Assembly (NCBI RefSeq): GCF_900157305.1
Contig: NZ_LS974202.1
Span: 2,852,001-2,916,000, forward strand
DNA from: Mesotoga infera
Lineage (GTDB): Bacteria; Thermotogota; Thermotogae; Petrotogales; Kosmotogaceae
Length of the DNA stretch: 64,000 nt
Direction: 5' to 3'
How positions within the stretch are numbered: position 1 is the first letter of the stretch; each line of letters opens with the position of its first letter. The translations under genes and the position numbers were made by a program. The notes under the pieces are model-generated. The model was not told where the DNA came from. It made no database searches and was given only the letters and a program-made list of their open reading frames with translations. This document shows positions 52,692 through 61,554 of the stretch, piece after piece.

Positions 52692-53142
52692 TGGTAGGGA
52701 TTACTCTCTGGAAGTGAGAGATGACATGAGGCTGCTGGACTTCCTCAGGGAAGAGCTGAAACTCACCGGAACCAAGGAAGGTTGCGGCGAAGGTGAATGT
52801 GGAGCCTGCACGGTGATAATCGACGGCAAGGCCGTCAACTCCTGCCTGGTTCTTGCGCCGGAAATAGACGGAAAGGAAGTAATTACGGTGGAGGGCCTGG
52901 AAAGAGACGGCCGGCTGCATCCCCTTCAGGAGTCGTTCATAGAAAAGGGGGCCATACAGTGCGGATTCTGCACGCCCGGCATGCTGATGTCGGCCAAGGC
53001 GCTTCTGGACAGAAATCCAGACCCATCTGACGAAGAGATAATGGAGGCCATAGAGGGGAACCTCTGCCGTTGCACGGGCTACTACAAGATAGTGCAGGCT
53101 ATAAGGGCCGCGGCCGAAAAATCGAAAAATGGTGAAGTCTGA
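52669..53142 (+). CDS. xdhC: molybdenum hydroxylase [2Fe-2S] subunit, first copy
   Basis: 157 residues with both cluster motifs of the xanthine dehydrogenase family: GCGEGECGACTV and later CGFCTPGM...CRCTGYYKI. It passes electrons from the molybdenum site to FAD. The GTG start has GAGGAGG upstream and overlaps the PLP gene by 23 bases. A second such subunit is encoded at 55534, so two enzymes or a larger assembly may be formed. Confidence 0.93.
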   Translation: MKIDFKLNGRDYSLEVRDDMRLLDFLREELKLTGTKEGCGEGECGACTVIIDGKAVNSCLVLAPEIDGKEVITVEGLERDGRLHPLQESFIEKGAIQCGFCTPGMLMSAKALLDRNPDPSDEEIMEAIEGNLCRCTGYYKIVQAIRAAAEKSKNGEV

Positions 53143-53713
53143 GAAATCTGAGAACGTTGCGTTGATCCTTCTGGCGGCTGGCACTTCGAGCCGCTTCAAG
53201 TCTGAAAAGCTGACAGCCTTCCTGAAAGGCAAAAGACTTTTGCAGTGGGCGATCGACAGTCTCGGCCCCCTCGAACTGGAAAAGATACTGGTGGTCAAGC
53301 CGGGCTTTCCGCTCGGACTCTTTTCCACCGACGGGTTCAGGGTAGTGGTGAATTACGATTACCGGACGGGAATCGCCTCCAGTGTAAAGGCCGGATTGAA
53401 GAGCATCGATCCACGGTCGGAAGGATTGGTTCTGACGCTGGGCGATATGCCCTACATAGAGCGGAGGGACGTCGAGAGGCTCCTCGCCGAGGCCCCGCGT
53501 GGAAGGGAGATGACGGCCTTCGCTTTTCAGGGCGCAAAAGGCTTTCCCACTTTCGTTCCGCGGGAACTATTCCCCGAGCTTTCAAAGATCGAAGGGGATA
53601 GAGGGGCCTTCGCGCTGGTCAAGGAAGGGATCGCAAATTTCAGATCCATACGGGGAGAGAAACGTCATACGGTGGATATAGATCTTCCGGAGGATATAGA
53701 GGGTAAGTCTTGA
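53129..53713 (+). CDS. mocA: MocA/MobA-like molybdopterin nucleotidyltransferase
   Basis: 194 residues with LLAAGTSSRF (nucleotide binding) and LTLGDMPYI (metal). It adds CMP (or another nucleotide) to molybdopterin, the cofactor form used by the xanthine-dehydrogenase family encoded around it. It overlaps the FeS gene by 14 bases. About 170 bases without a gene follow. Confidence 0.88.
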   Translation: MVKSEKSENVALILLAAGTSSRFKSEKLTAFLKGKRLLQWAIDSLGPLELEKILVVKPGFPLGLFSTDGFRVVVNYDYRTGIASSVKAGLKSIDPRSEGLVLTLGDMPYIERRDVERLLAEAPRGREMTAFAFQGAKGFPTFVPRELFPELSKIEGDRGAFALVKEGIANFRSIRGEKRHTVDIDLPEDIEGKS

Positions 53714-53885
53714 GCGAGAGTGTTGCAGGTTGAGACGGGATAGTCGGCGCTTTTCGGATTCGTGCCCGGGGCGTGGAACAATGCCTATCGATGGTTCTCA
53801 GCGCTCCGATATTACTATGTTTCGTCGGAATCGGCGTCCACGGTGAAATGCGAAAGGGTGGTGGTGGCGTATTTCCTTTAAATTA

Positions 53886-54698
53886 TTGATGCCCGTTGAT
53901 GAGAGAGAACTCAAGAGTATGCTCGACGGCGAAGACTGCAAGATAATGGCCGGCGGGACGGATCTGCTGGTCAGGATAAGGTCGGGCAGGCTCTCCCCGG
54001 CCAGGGTGGTAAGTCTAGCCAGAATGAAGGGCATGGACGATATACTCGATCTGGGCGAGGAGATTTCGATCGGGAGCAGGGTGACGATGAGCGAGCTGCT
54101 CGATTGCGAACTCGTAGCTAACTGCTGTCCGATTCTACCGATGGCCATTCGCGAGATCGGAAGCCCGCAGATAAGGAACAGGGCAACGCTGGCGGGCAAT
54201 CTGGTGAACGCCTCACCCGCAGGGGATTCTATTCTGGCCCTCTACCTCTCGAACGCGACGGTGGTGATCTTTGGTGCGAACGGGGAGCGGAGGGAGAAGG
54301 CTTCTTCCTTTATAAAGGGACCGGGAAAGACAACGCTCTCTAGAGACGAGTACGTCAACGCGATACTGGTCGAAAAGACAGCGGGCTATTTTCCCCAGTT
54401 CTATAAAGTCGGGCAGAGGAGTGCGATGGCGATCGCCGTCGCTTCGGTCGGCTCTTTGATATCCGGCACGAAAATTCGAATGGCCTTCGGCTCGGTTGCG
54501 CCCACAGTGGCCATGCCGGAGAAGGCCTGCGAGTATTTCGAGAAGGCCGGAGAGGAGTTCGACGATCGGGAGTTCACTAGACTGGCCATGCTTGCGATAT
54601 CGCCGATAGACGACGTGAGGGCCAGCGCCTGGTACAGATCGACGGTGGTCAGGAACCTTGTTCAAAGAACTCTAAATGTCTGGAGAAAGAAGGGGTAA
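53886..54698 (+). CDS. xdhB: molybdenum hydroxylase FAD-binding subunit, first copy
   Basis: 270 residues. The FAD motifs are IMAGGTDLLV near residue 20 and IGSPQIRNRATLAGNLVNASPAGD in the middle; the C-terminal CO-dehydrogenase flavoprotein part is present. The start is uncertain: no ribosome site lies before TTG 53886 or ATG 53889, and the frame is open upstream with FKLLMP, which resembles a normal N-terminus, so a few residues may be missing from this prediction. Confidence 0.87.
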   Translation: MMPVDERELKSMLDGEDCKIMAGGTDLLVRIRSGRLSPARVVSLARMKGMDDILDLGEEISIGSRVTMSELLDCELVANCCPILPMAIREIGSPQIRNRATLAGNLVNASPAGDSILALYLSNATVVIFGANGERREKASSFIKGPGKTTLSRDEYVNAILVEKTAGYFPQFYKVGQRSAMAIAVASVGSLISGTKIRMAFGSVAPTVAMPEKACEYFEKAGEEFDDREFTRLAMLAISPIDDVRASAWYRSTVVRNLVQRTLNVWRKKG

Positions 54699-54700
54699 TC

Positions 54701-55537
54701 ATGCTTTCGAACGTAAAAGAGTACTTCAGGCCAAAGACGGTAGAGGAGGCCTTCGAGATAATGGAGGCCGACAGGGAGCATTCGATCTTCCTCTCGGGCG
54801 GCACGATAGTCGCATTGATGGAATCCTCAAGGATAGAAAGGATAATCGATCTTAAAAACCTCAGGTTCGATTCGGTCTCCATCAAAGAGGACGAGATAGT
54901 CGTTGGCGCGACTACCACGGTCGAGGCTTTCAGGAAGGACCCGCTGGTGAGGAAGGAGTTCGGCGATTTCTTCTATGATAGTTTCTCGCTGGTCGGCTCA
55001 TGGCAAATAAGAAACATGGCCACGATTGGCGGCTCGATCGCCCCGAAGCTCGGCTGGTCTGATGTGAGCGCCTGTCTTCTTGCGGCTGGAGCCGGTCTCA
55101 TAGTCTATGGCTCCGATGGTTATAGAAAGATGTTGCTATCGGATTACTTCGCTCTTCCGGCCGGTGAAAAGCCTTTAATAACCCACATAATAATAAAGAA
55201 GGACGGCTGGATATCGGCCTTCGAGAAGTTCTCAAAAACTACCTTCGATATCGCGACCGTGAACGTCGCCTTATCCATCATGCCCGAGAGGGGACGCATA
55301 AAAGCCGCGAGAGTCGTGTGCGGTTCGAGGCCGCAATACCCGATGAGGTTCGATACGATAGAGAGCGCCCTGGAGGAACTGGAGATCAACGATTTAATGC
55401 CCTCCATCGTGCGCAGTCTGGTCTTCGACAACTTCACCGGCGGATCGAACATGCTCGCCTCATTCGAATACAGAAAGCACCTCGCTTCGGTGATGGCGCA
55501 GAAGGCCGCCGAGAAGATAAAGGAGATGGTCATATGA
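54701..55537 (+). CDS. molybdenum hydroxylase FAD-binding subunit, second copy
   Basis: 278 residues. It has FLSGGTIVALMES (AGGT-type loop) and SWQIRNMATIGGSIAPKLGWSD, matching the FAD subunit family but more divergent than its neighbour. AAGGGG precedes the ATG; spacing to the first copy is 2 bases. The pair suggests two related enzymes sharing one molybdenum subunit, or an assembly with extra electron-transfer units. Confidence 0.85.
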   Translation: MLSNVKEYFRPKTVEEAFEIMEADREHSIFLSGGTIVALMESSRIERIIDLKNLRFDSVSIKEDEIVVGATTTVEAFRKDPLVRKEFGDFFYDSFSLVGSWQIRNMATIGGSIAPKLGWSDVSACLLAAGAGLIVYGSDGYRKMLLSDYFALPAGEKPLITHIIIKKDGWISAFEKFSKTTFDIATVNVALSIMPERGRIKAARVVCGSRPQYPMRFDTIESALEELEINDLMPSIVRSLVFDNFTGGSNMLASFEYRKHLASVMAQKAAEKIKEMVI

Positions 55538-56007
55538 AAATAACGCTCGACGTCAACGGAAACCTTCACGAGATCAACATCGATCCGGGCGATTATCTCC
55601 TCGAAGTATTGCGAGATCTCGGCTATAAAAGCGTGAGGAGGAGCTGCCACTCGGCCAGTTGCGGAACCTGCACGGTTCTGGTAGGCGGGAAACCGGTCCT
55701 TTCCTGTTCAACCTTCGCCGCGTCCGTTGATGGCCAGCGCATCGAGACCGTCGAAGGACTTTCACAGGGCGAGAAGCTCCATCCCATACAGGAAGCGATT
55801 CTGGAGGAGGGAGGGGCGCAGTGCGGCTACTGTATACCGGGGATCGTTTTGACTGGCGAGGCGCTCCTGAGGGAGAATCCCGACCCTTCAGACGAAGACA
55901 TAAAGCTGGCCCTGAACGGCAACATCTGTCGGTGTACAGGGTACGAGTCCCAGAACAGGGCGATTAAGAAGGCTGCCGAAGTGATGAGAGGTGACGACTA
56001 TGAGTGA
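55534..56007 (+). CDS. molybdenum hydroxylase [2Fe-2S] subunit, second copy
   Basis: 157 residues with RRSCHSASCGTCTV for the first cluster and CGYCIPGI...CRCTGYESQ for the second. Its start overlaps the FAD gene by 4 bases (ATGA) and its end overlaps the molybdenum subunit by 8. The first-cluster motif (CHSASC) differs from the first copy (CGEGEC), so the copies are not recent duplicates. Confidence 0.93.
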   Translation: MKITLDVNGNLHEINIDPGDYLLEVLRDLGYKSVRRSCHSASCGTCTVLVGGKPVLSCSTFAASVDGQRIETVEGLSQGEKLHPIQEAILEEGGAQCGYCIPGIVLTGEALLRENPDPSDEDIKLALNGNICRCTGYESQNRAIKKAAEVMRGDDYE

Positions 56008-58321
56008 TATGAGTGAAGCCTTTGAAACCGTTGGAAAACCGAAGAAGAAGCTCGACGGCAAGGCCCTCGTAAGGGGAAAACCCGTATATACTCCAGATTA
56101 CGACGTCCCAGGCGCTCTCATCGTGAAACTCTTGCGCTCCCCGTACGCGCACGCGATAATAAAGAGCATAGATGCCGATCGGGCAAGGGCTATCGAGGGT
56201 GTCGTCGCCATTCTGACTCACGAGGACGTAGAAAGGATTCCCTATTCCAGGGCCGGTCAGGGATACCCCGAGCCTTCGCCTTACGACACTTTCCTGCTCG
56301 ACAGGAAGGTGCGCTATGTCGGAGACGCGGTCGCGATCGTGGCGGCTACCTCCGAGAAGGCTGCCTTGAAAGCCCTGAAGTCGATAGATGTCGAATACGA
56401 GCTGCTCGATCCTGTTCTGAACATGGAAGACTCGATGAGAGAAGGGGCACCCGTGATACACGACGAGGAAGACTGCTCGGGAGTCTTCGATAAATCGAGA
56501 AACATCGCGGCGCACTTCGAAATGGAGATAGGAGATGTCGAGGAAACGCTCAACGGTTGCGATTACGTCATCACGAGAACCTACCACCTGGACACCCAGC
56601 TCCACGCCGCACTGGAACCGCACAACGCGGTGACCTACCTCGATCCCGCCGGCAGACTCATTGTGGTGACATCCACGCAGGTTCCCTTTCATTGTCGGCG
56701 CATCCTTTCGAGAATACTGAAGAAACCGATATCGGAAATAAGGGTCATAAAGCCCAGGATCGGCGGTGGCTTCGGCGGAAAGCAGTCGATAATAGCCGAA
56801 CCTTACGCGGCGATGGTGACGCTCAAGACCGGAAGGCCGGCCAGAATAATCTACACCAGAGAAGAGGTCTCGATGGCCTCGAACATACGGCACGAGATGA
56901 AGTACGACATAACCGTGGGAGCCGACGCCAACGGCAGGATAAAGGCTATCTCCATGCGCGGTCTCTCCAACACGGGCGCCTACGGAGAGCACTGTCTGAC
57001 GACTTTCATGGTCTCGGGCTCGAAAACTCTTCCGCTGTACAACAAGGTCGATGCCGTCCATTTCGGCGGGGACGTGGTTTACACAAACCTGCCACCGGCC
57101 GGCGCTTACAGGGGATACGGAGCGCCACAGGGACTATTCGCGCTCGACTGCGCCATAGACGAACTGGCGCACGAATTGAAGATCGACCCGCTTAAATTGA
57201 AGGAGATGAACTCGATCAGGGAGGGGGAGACCTCTCCGATCTTCAAGATAATGGGCGAGGGCCGTGAAGGCGTTCCACAGATAATGAAGAGTTGCAAACT
57301 CCAGGAGTGTATAGATCTGGGAAAGAAAGAGATAGGCTGGGACGAAAAGCGCGGCAGGCGCATGAGAAATGGGAGCAGGGTCAGGGGTGTAGGCTGCGCA
57401 CTGGCCATGCAGGGATCGGGCATACCCAAGGTCGATATGGGCGCCGCTACGTTGAAGATGAACGAAGACGGCTCCTTCAACCTTCTGGTGGGAGCCACCG
57501 ATATAGGCACCGGAAGCGATACCATTCTCGCCCAGATCGCGGCCGAGGTCCTCTCCGTGCCCCTGGAGAAGATAATCGTCTATTCTTCTGATACCGACGT
57601 GACACCCTTCGACGTAGGCGCTTACGCCTCCAGTACCACTTATGTCTCGGGAAACGCGGTGAGGCTGGCGGCCGAAAAGGTGAAAAAACAGATACTCGAG
57701 CTGGCGGCTAACTTCCTGGAGAGGGAGGAAAAGGAGCTGAAGCTCTCGGCCGGAACCGTGACGTGCAGCGATGGAAGCTCGGTTAGCCTCGAGGAGCTCT
57801 GCACCAAACACATGTACACCTTCAATCAGCAACAGATCGCCGCGACGGCCTCCTACGTGGGAGAGGAGTCGCCACCACCCTTCCTGGCCACCTTCGCCGA
57901 GGTCGAGGTCGATACAGAAACCGGCAAAGTTTACCTGATAAACCTCGTCTCTTACGCCGACTGCGGACTGGCACTAAACCCCATCCAGGCCATAGGCCAG
58001 CTCGAGGGCGCCTCGATGCAGGGCATAGGCTGGGCTCTTTATGAGGACATAATATACTCCAGCGGCGGCCGGATGCTCACCAACGATTTCTTCACCTACA
58101 AGGTTCCTTCCCGAATGGATTACGGGAAGCTGACCTGTGGTCTGGTCGAAAGCTACGAACCCACTGGACCGTTCGGGGCAAAAAGTATCGGTGAGATAGG
58201 CATAGATTCGCCGATACCGGCGATCGGGAACGCGATCTTCGACGCCACGGGAATAAGGTTGAGACACGCCCCCTTCAGGAGCGAAAAGATCTTTTTCGAA
58301 ATACTGAATCTGGAGGTATGA
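56000..58321 (+). CDS. xdhA: xanthine dehydrogenase-family molybdenum-binding subunit
   Basis: 773 residues. Molybdopterin-binding motifs are RIGGGFGGKQ, GAYRGYGAPQG and a C-terminal GEIGIDSPIPAI whose Glu fits the catalytic base. It hydroxylates or dehydroxylates a purine-type ring; in urate clusters the equivalent enzyme links urate and xanthine. Whether selenium is used cannot be seen. ATG 56000 with GAGAGGTGA upstream is preferred over GTG 55991. Confidence 0.92.
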   Translation: MSDMSEAFETVGKPKKKLDGKALVRGKPVYTPDYDVPGALIVKLLRSPYAHAIIKSIDADRARAIEGVVAILTHEDVERIPYSRAGQGYPEPSPYDTFLLDRKVRYVGDAVAIVAATSEKAALKALKSIDVEYELLDPVLNMEDSMREGAPVIHDEEDCSGVFDKSRNIAAHFEMEIGDVEETLNGCDYVITRTYHLDTQLHAALEPHNAVTYLDPAGRLIVVTSTQVPFHCRRILSRILKKPISEIRVIKPRIGGGFGGKQSIIAEPYAAMVTLKTGRPARIIYTREEVSMASNIRHEMKYDITVGADANGRIKAISMRGLSNTGAYGEHCLTTFMVSGSKTLPLYNKVDAVHFGGDVVYTNLPPAGAYRGYGAPQGLFALDCAIDELAHELKIDPLKLKEMNSIREGETSPIFKIMGEGREGVPQIMKSCKLQECIDLGKKEIGWDEKRGRRMRNGSRVRGVGCALAMQGSGIPKVDMGAATLKMNEDGSFNLLVGATDIGTGSDTILAQIAAEVLSVPLEKIIVYSSDTDVTPFDVGAYASSTTYVSGNAVRLAAEKVKKQILELAANFLEREEKELKLSAGTVTCSDGSSVSLEELCTKHMYTFNQQQIAATASYVGEESPPPFLATFAEVEVDTETGKVYLINLVSYADCGLALNPIQAIGQLEGASMQGIGWALYEDIIYSSGGRMLTNDFFTYKVPSRMDYGKLTCGLVESYEPTGPFGAKSIGEIGIDSPIPAIGNAIFDATGIRLRHAPFRSEKIFFEILNLEV

Positions 58322-58322
58322 T

Positions 58323-59429
58323 ATGTACAGGTTTATTTGCAGCCTTTTGATACTGACAATCGCCGTTCCCCTGGCAGGGCTGACCGTTTGGGTAAGCTGG
58401 GAAGGCGAGGATTTTTACAGGGAAGTCGCCTCGTCGTTCGAGCGGGAAAAAGGAATAAAGGTCGTACTGGAGTATTTCCCCAAGATCGAGGATAAGCTCG
58501 GGGTCGCTCTCAAGACGGGTGATCTGCCCGATATGGCCCTCGCCAAGGATACTTATTCGGGGAACCTGGGGGCTTCGAAAAGACCACTCGAAATCGCTGC
58601 CGATGACCTGGCAGGTTTCAAAGGGGAGTACCTGGAAGCCTACACTTACGGCGACGCCGTCGTTGCGCTTCCCTTCTACGCCGATGTTCAGGTGGCCTTC
58701 ATAAACAGGTCTGTCTTCGAGAAGGCCGACCTGCCGCTTCCCGAGGAGCTCGACATGGGAGAGCTCGAAACGCTTGTTCAGGAGCTGAAGAAGGTCGTTC
58801 AGTATCCCGTCGCCTTCGATTTCACATCTCCCTACATGATGTTTCCCTATATTTCCGATTCCCCTCCCGTAGGAGAGGACGGAAGGCCGCTCTTGAACGG
58901 CAGGGAACGTGTAGAGGCAGTCGAAGCGATCAAGCGATACTTCGACACCGGCGTGATAAGCAGACTGGAGAGGGCCGCGATGAACGGCCTTTTCAGAAAC
59001 GGGAAGATAGGTATAATGCTCCAGGGCAGTTATATGGCCGAGAAGTTCGCGGCCGCGAATCTTGACTTTGCTATGGTGCCGCTCCCCGACCTGGAAGGCA
59101 GGCAGATAAAAGGCGTCATAGATTCCAAGGGCTTCTTCCTCTTCAAAAAGGAAAGCTACGCGCAGTCCATAGAGTTCGCGAGATACCTGATGGAGAAGAG
59201 CGAAGCCTTCTGCGGGCAGTACAGAAAATATCCGCTCTTCGAAGCGGCCTGGAGCGATCCGGAGCTGGAGAGAATCGTCGAGGGCGGACAGTTCATGCCC
59301 AACGGGCCGGGATACCAGGCGATGCTTTTTGAAGCTTTCGAGCCGGCCCTTCAGGCTATATACGGCGGTAATATGGGTGTCGAGCAGGCATTGAACGGAG
59401 CTCAAGGATACATAGATTCGGCCTGGTGA
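58323..59429 (+). CDS. ABC transporter solute-binding protein (family 1, MalE-like)
   Basis: 368 residues with a signal peptide (MYRFICSLLILTIAVPLAG), no lipobox, and a MalE-like two-lobe sequence (VWVSWEGEDFYREV near the start, VALPFYADVQVAFINRSVF in the middle). This family mostly binds sugars. Placement 1 base after xdhA, with the ribosome site inside xdhA, instead suggests a ligand linked to purine use, such as a nucleoside; that is inference. Confidence 0.9.
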   Translation: MYRFICSLLILTIAVPLAGLTVWVSWEGEDFYREVASSFEREKGIKVVLEYFPKIEDKLGVALKTGDLPDMALAKDTYSGNLGASKRPLEIAADDLAGFKGEYLEAYTYGDAVVALPFYADVQVAFINRSVFEKADLPLPEELDMGELETLVQELKKVVQYPVAFDFTSPYMMFPYISDSPPVGEDGRPLLNGRERVEAVEAIKRYFDTGVISRLERAAMNGLFRNGKIGIMLQGSYMAEKFAAANLDFAMVPLPDLEGRQIKGVIDSKGFFLFKKESYAQSIEFARYLMEKSEAFCGQYRKYPLFEAAWSDPELERIVEGGQFMPNGPGYQAMLFEAFEPALQAIYGGNMGVEQALNGAQGYIDSAW

Positions 59430-59430
59430 G

Positions 59431-61464
59431 ATGCTTCCGGCGCTGTTGGTTATAATTGCTCTGGTCTCGCTGCAGTTCGTGGTCAGAAAGAACTGGACGC
59501 TCGGGCTTCCGGCCTTTCTGATCGTTCTGCTGACAATCGTGGGCCCTGTTCTCTGGGCCCTTTTCATCTCTTTCACCAGTTACGGCGTCTATCAGGAGAG
59601 GCCTATCTTCGTGGGCTTCTATAACTATTCGAAGATACTGCAAGATACAGGCTTCAAACTCTCGCTCAAGTTGACGGTTTTGTGGTCTTTTTTGAGAGCT
59701 TCGCTGGAGATATCGCTATCGTTTCTTCTTGCCCTGAAGCTGAGAAAAAGCTCAAGAACCACAAGGTTGGCGCTGCTATTGCTGGCGCTCGGTTGGTTCG
59801 TCCCCTCCTTTATAACTGTGTCGGGATGGAGGGCCTTCATACAGGGCTACGGTGGCTACTCTCTGCTGAATATCGTTCTGGGAACGGGCGTTGATCTTAC
59901 TCTCAATCCGGTTCAGGCTTTCCTGGCCACACTTCTGGTAAGTGTCTGGCAGTCGATACCCTTTTCAACGATGATAATAGTCGGGATGCTTGGCAGGGTT
60001 TCCGGGGAGCTGGACGATATGATGAGGCTTGACGGCGCTGGTGATTTCGCGGGCGCGACGCTTCTTCTGGGGGAGATACGCCATCTCATGATACCTTACG
60101 CCCTTTTCCAACTGGCAAGAGCAACGAAGGAGTTCACATCGGTCTTTCTCCTTTCGGGCAACGGGCCACTGCTGCCGGAGGGGTTCACACCGCAGACGCT
60201 GGTCGGCTCGACCTCCTTCGCCGGGGTGGTTCTCTTCAGGAAGTTCGCCGCCGTCAAGGATTACGGTCTCCTCTCGGCCTACACAGTCTTCGCAGGGGGC
60301 TTCGCGATTCTGTGGATACTAGGGGCCGTGTTCTCCAGAAACAGCGTCCCTGCGCGCCATAGACAGATCCTCTTCTTGAGCGCCGTGGCGCATCTCTTTC
60401 TGGGAGCCTACACAGGCTGGAGCTTCTGGTTTCTGGTGCCGGTAACGGCCTATTCGCTTCTCCCCTTCACCATACCGCGCCACAGAAGACTTTTCCGCTT
60501 CGCCGTCGGGGCTTCGGTCATCTACGAAGTCGTAATGAATATTGTGAAGATCTCGCTGGAGGGCGTTAGCGGTATAGTGCCGGCCAGTTTCCTCAGCGTT
60601 CCTCTGATTCTCCTTTCGATGAGGTACAGATTTCCACCGATCGACTTCACGCTTCCACGGTGGCTTAAAAGTTCGCTACTGATCCTATCTCTCCTGCCAA
60701 CGATCTTTCTCGTTGCATACATTCTACTTCTCTCTTTCTCGGGTGAGGGAGAGATAATCCCTTCACTGAACGCGCTCACGGTGTCGAATTATCAGCGGGT
60801 CGTAGGCGACGGTCTTTTGAACAGCATCCTCAACACTCTAAAAACGGCCCTCTGGAGCTTCGTGATAATTCTTGGAACAATTACTCCTCTGGCTTATCTC
60901 TTCGCTACCAAGAAAGGCTTGCTCGCGAAGACGACTGCATCGCTGGTGCTGCTGGGAAGCCTCTACACAGGGATGCACACGCTATTGCCACTCTATTTCA
61001 TATTCAGGGGTATAGGTTTGACCGATAGTTTCTTCGGTGTCGCTTTGGTCATTACGGTTCAATCGGCACCTCTGGCCCTGCTAGTTCTCGGAGGCTTTTT
61101 CGCCTCGGTGCCACGTGAATTGAGAGAGATATCGAGAGTCGATGGCCTATCCGGGATCGGCTATCTCTGGAGGGTGCTCTTCCCCCTCTCTCTGCCGGTC
61201 GTTGGCGGAGTTTTGACTTACGTGCTGGTTTCCTGCTGGAGCTCCTTCACGCTGCCCCTGATCATGCTTAACCGGAGCGAAATGATGCCCTTCTCGCTGA
61301 AAGTCTTCTCATACGCCGGCGAGATAAGGAGCTACTACACTTCCTGGAACCTCTTCGCCGCGGCGTCGGTGATCGGTACCGTGCCGCTCCTCCTGCTTTT
61401 CAGGATCGCTAGGTCGATGATTTACAGCCCCGGTCTGGGCGACAGGGGCGTCGGTTACGACTGA
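59431..61464 (+). CDS. fused MalF-MalG type ABC permease
   Basis: 677 residues, about twice the normal length. The first half has the ATPase-contact loop DDMMRLDGAGDFAGATLLL and the second half REISRVDGLSGIGYLWRVLFP, each preceded by about six membrane segments. It is thus one polypeptide replacing the usual two permeases. It starts 1 base after the solute-binding gene. The expected ATPase is the divergent gene at 44356-45282. Confidence 0.9.
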   Translation: MLPALLVIIALVSLQFVVRKNWTLGLPAFLIVLLTIVGPVLWALFISFTSYGVYQERPIFVGFYNYSKILQDTGFKLSLKLTVLWSFLRASLEISLSFLLALKLRKSSRTTRLALLLLALGWFVPSFITVSGWRAFIQGYGGYSLLNIVLGTGVDLTLNPVQAFLATLLVSVWQSIPFSTMIIVGMLGRVSGELDDMMRLDGAGDFAGATLLLGEIRHLMIPYALFQLARATKEFTSVFLLSGNGPLLPEGFTPQTLVGSTSFAGVVLFRKFAAVKDYGLLSAYTVFAGGFAILWILGAVFSRNSVPARHRQILFLSAVAHLFLGAYTGWSFWFLVPVTAYSLLPFTIPRHRRLFRFAVGASVIYEVVMNIVKISLEGVSGIVPASFLSVPLILLSMRYRFPPIDFTLPRWLKSSLLILSLLPTIFLVAYILLLSFSGEGEIIPSLNALTVSNYQRVVGDGLLNSILNTLKTALWSFVIILGTITPLAYLFATKKGLLAKTTASLVLLGSLYTGMHTLLPLYFIFRGIGLTDSFFGVALVITVQSAPLALLVLGGFFASVPRELREISRVDGLSGIGYLWRVLFPLSLPVVGGVLTYVLVSCWSSFTLPLIMLNRSEMMPFSLKVFSYAGEIRSYYTSWNLFAAASVIGTVPLLLLFRIARSMIYSPGLGDRGVGYD

Positions 61465-61499
61465 GTTCTGCGGAGAATCTTTTCAAAGGCTTATTGATT

Positions 61500-61527
61500 T
61501 TGACTCCCGTAGATGGCAAACTATTAA
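61500..61527 (+). promoter_or_regulatory. promoter of the S66 carboxypeptidase gene
   Basis: TTGACT (61500-61505), a 16-base spacer and TATTAA (61522-61527), just before GGAGG and ATG 61555. Confidence 0.5.
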
Positions 61528-61554
61528 GTATAGCTTTAACTGGAGGATACTCTA

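Noticed and set aside
55964-57061. 365-codon leftward open frame, with similar ones at 58275-59576, 61552-62589 and 20019-20966
   Set aside because: Each is antisense to a gene with clear family motifs; they are long because these GC-rich coding regions have few stops in that frame.
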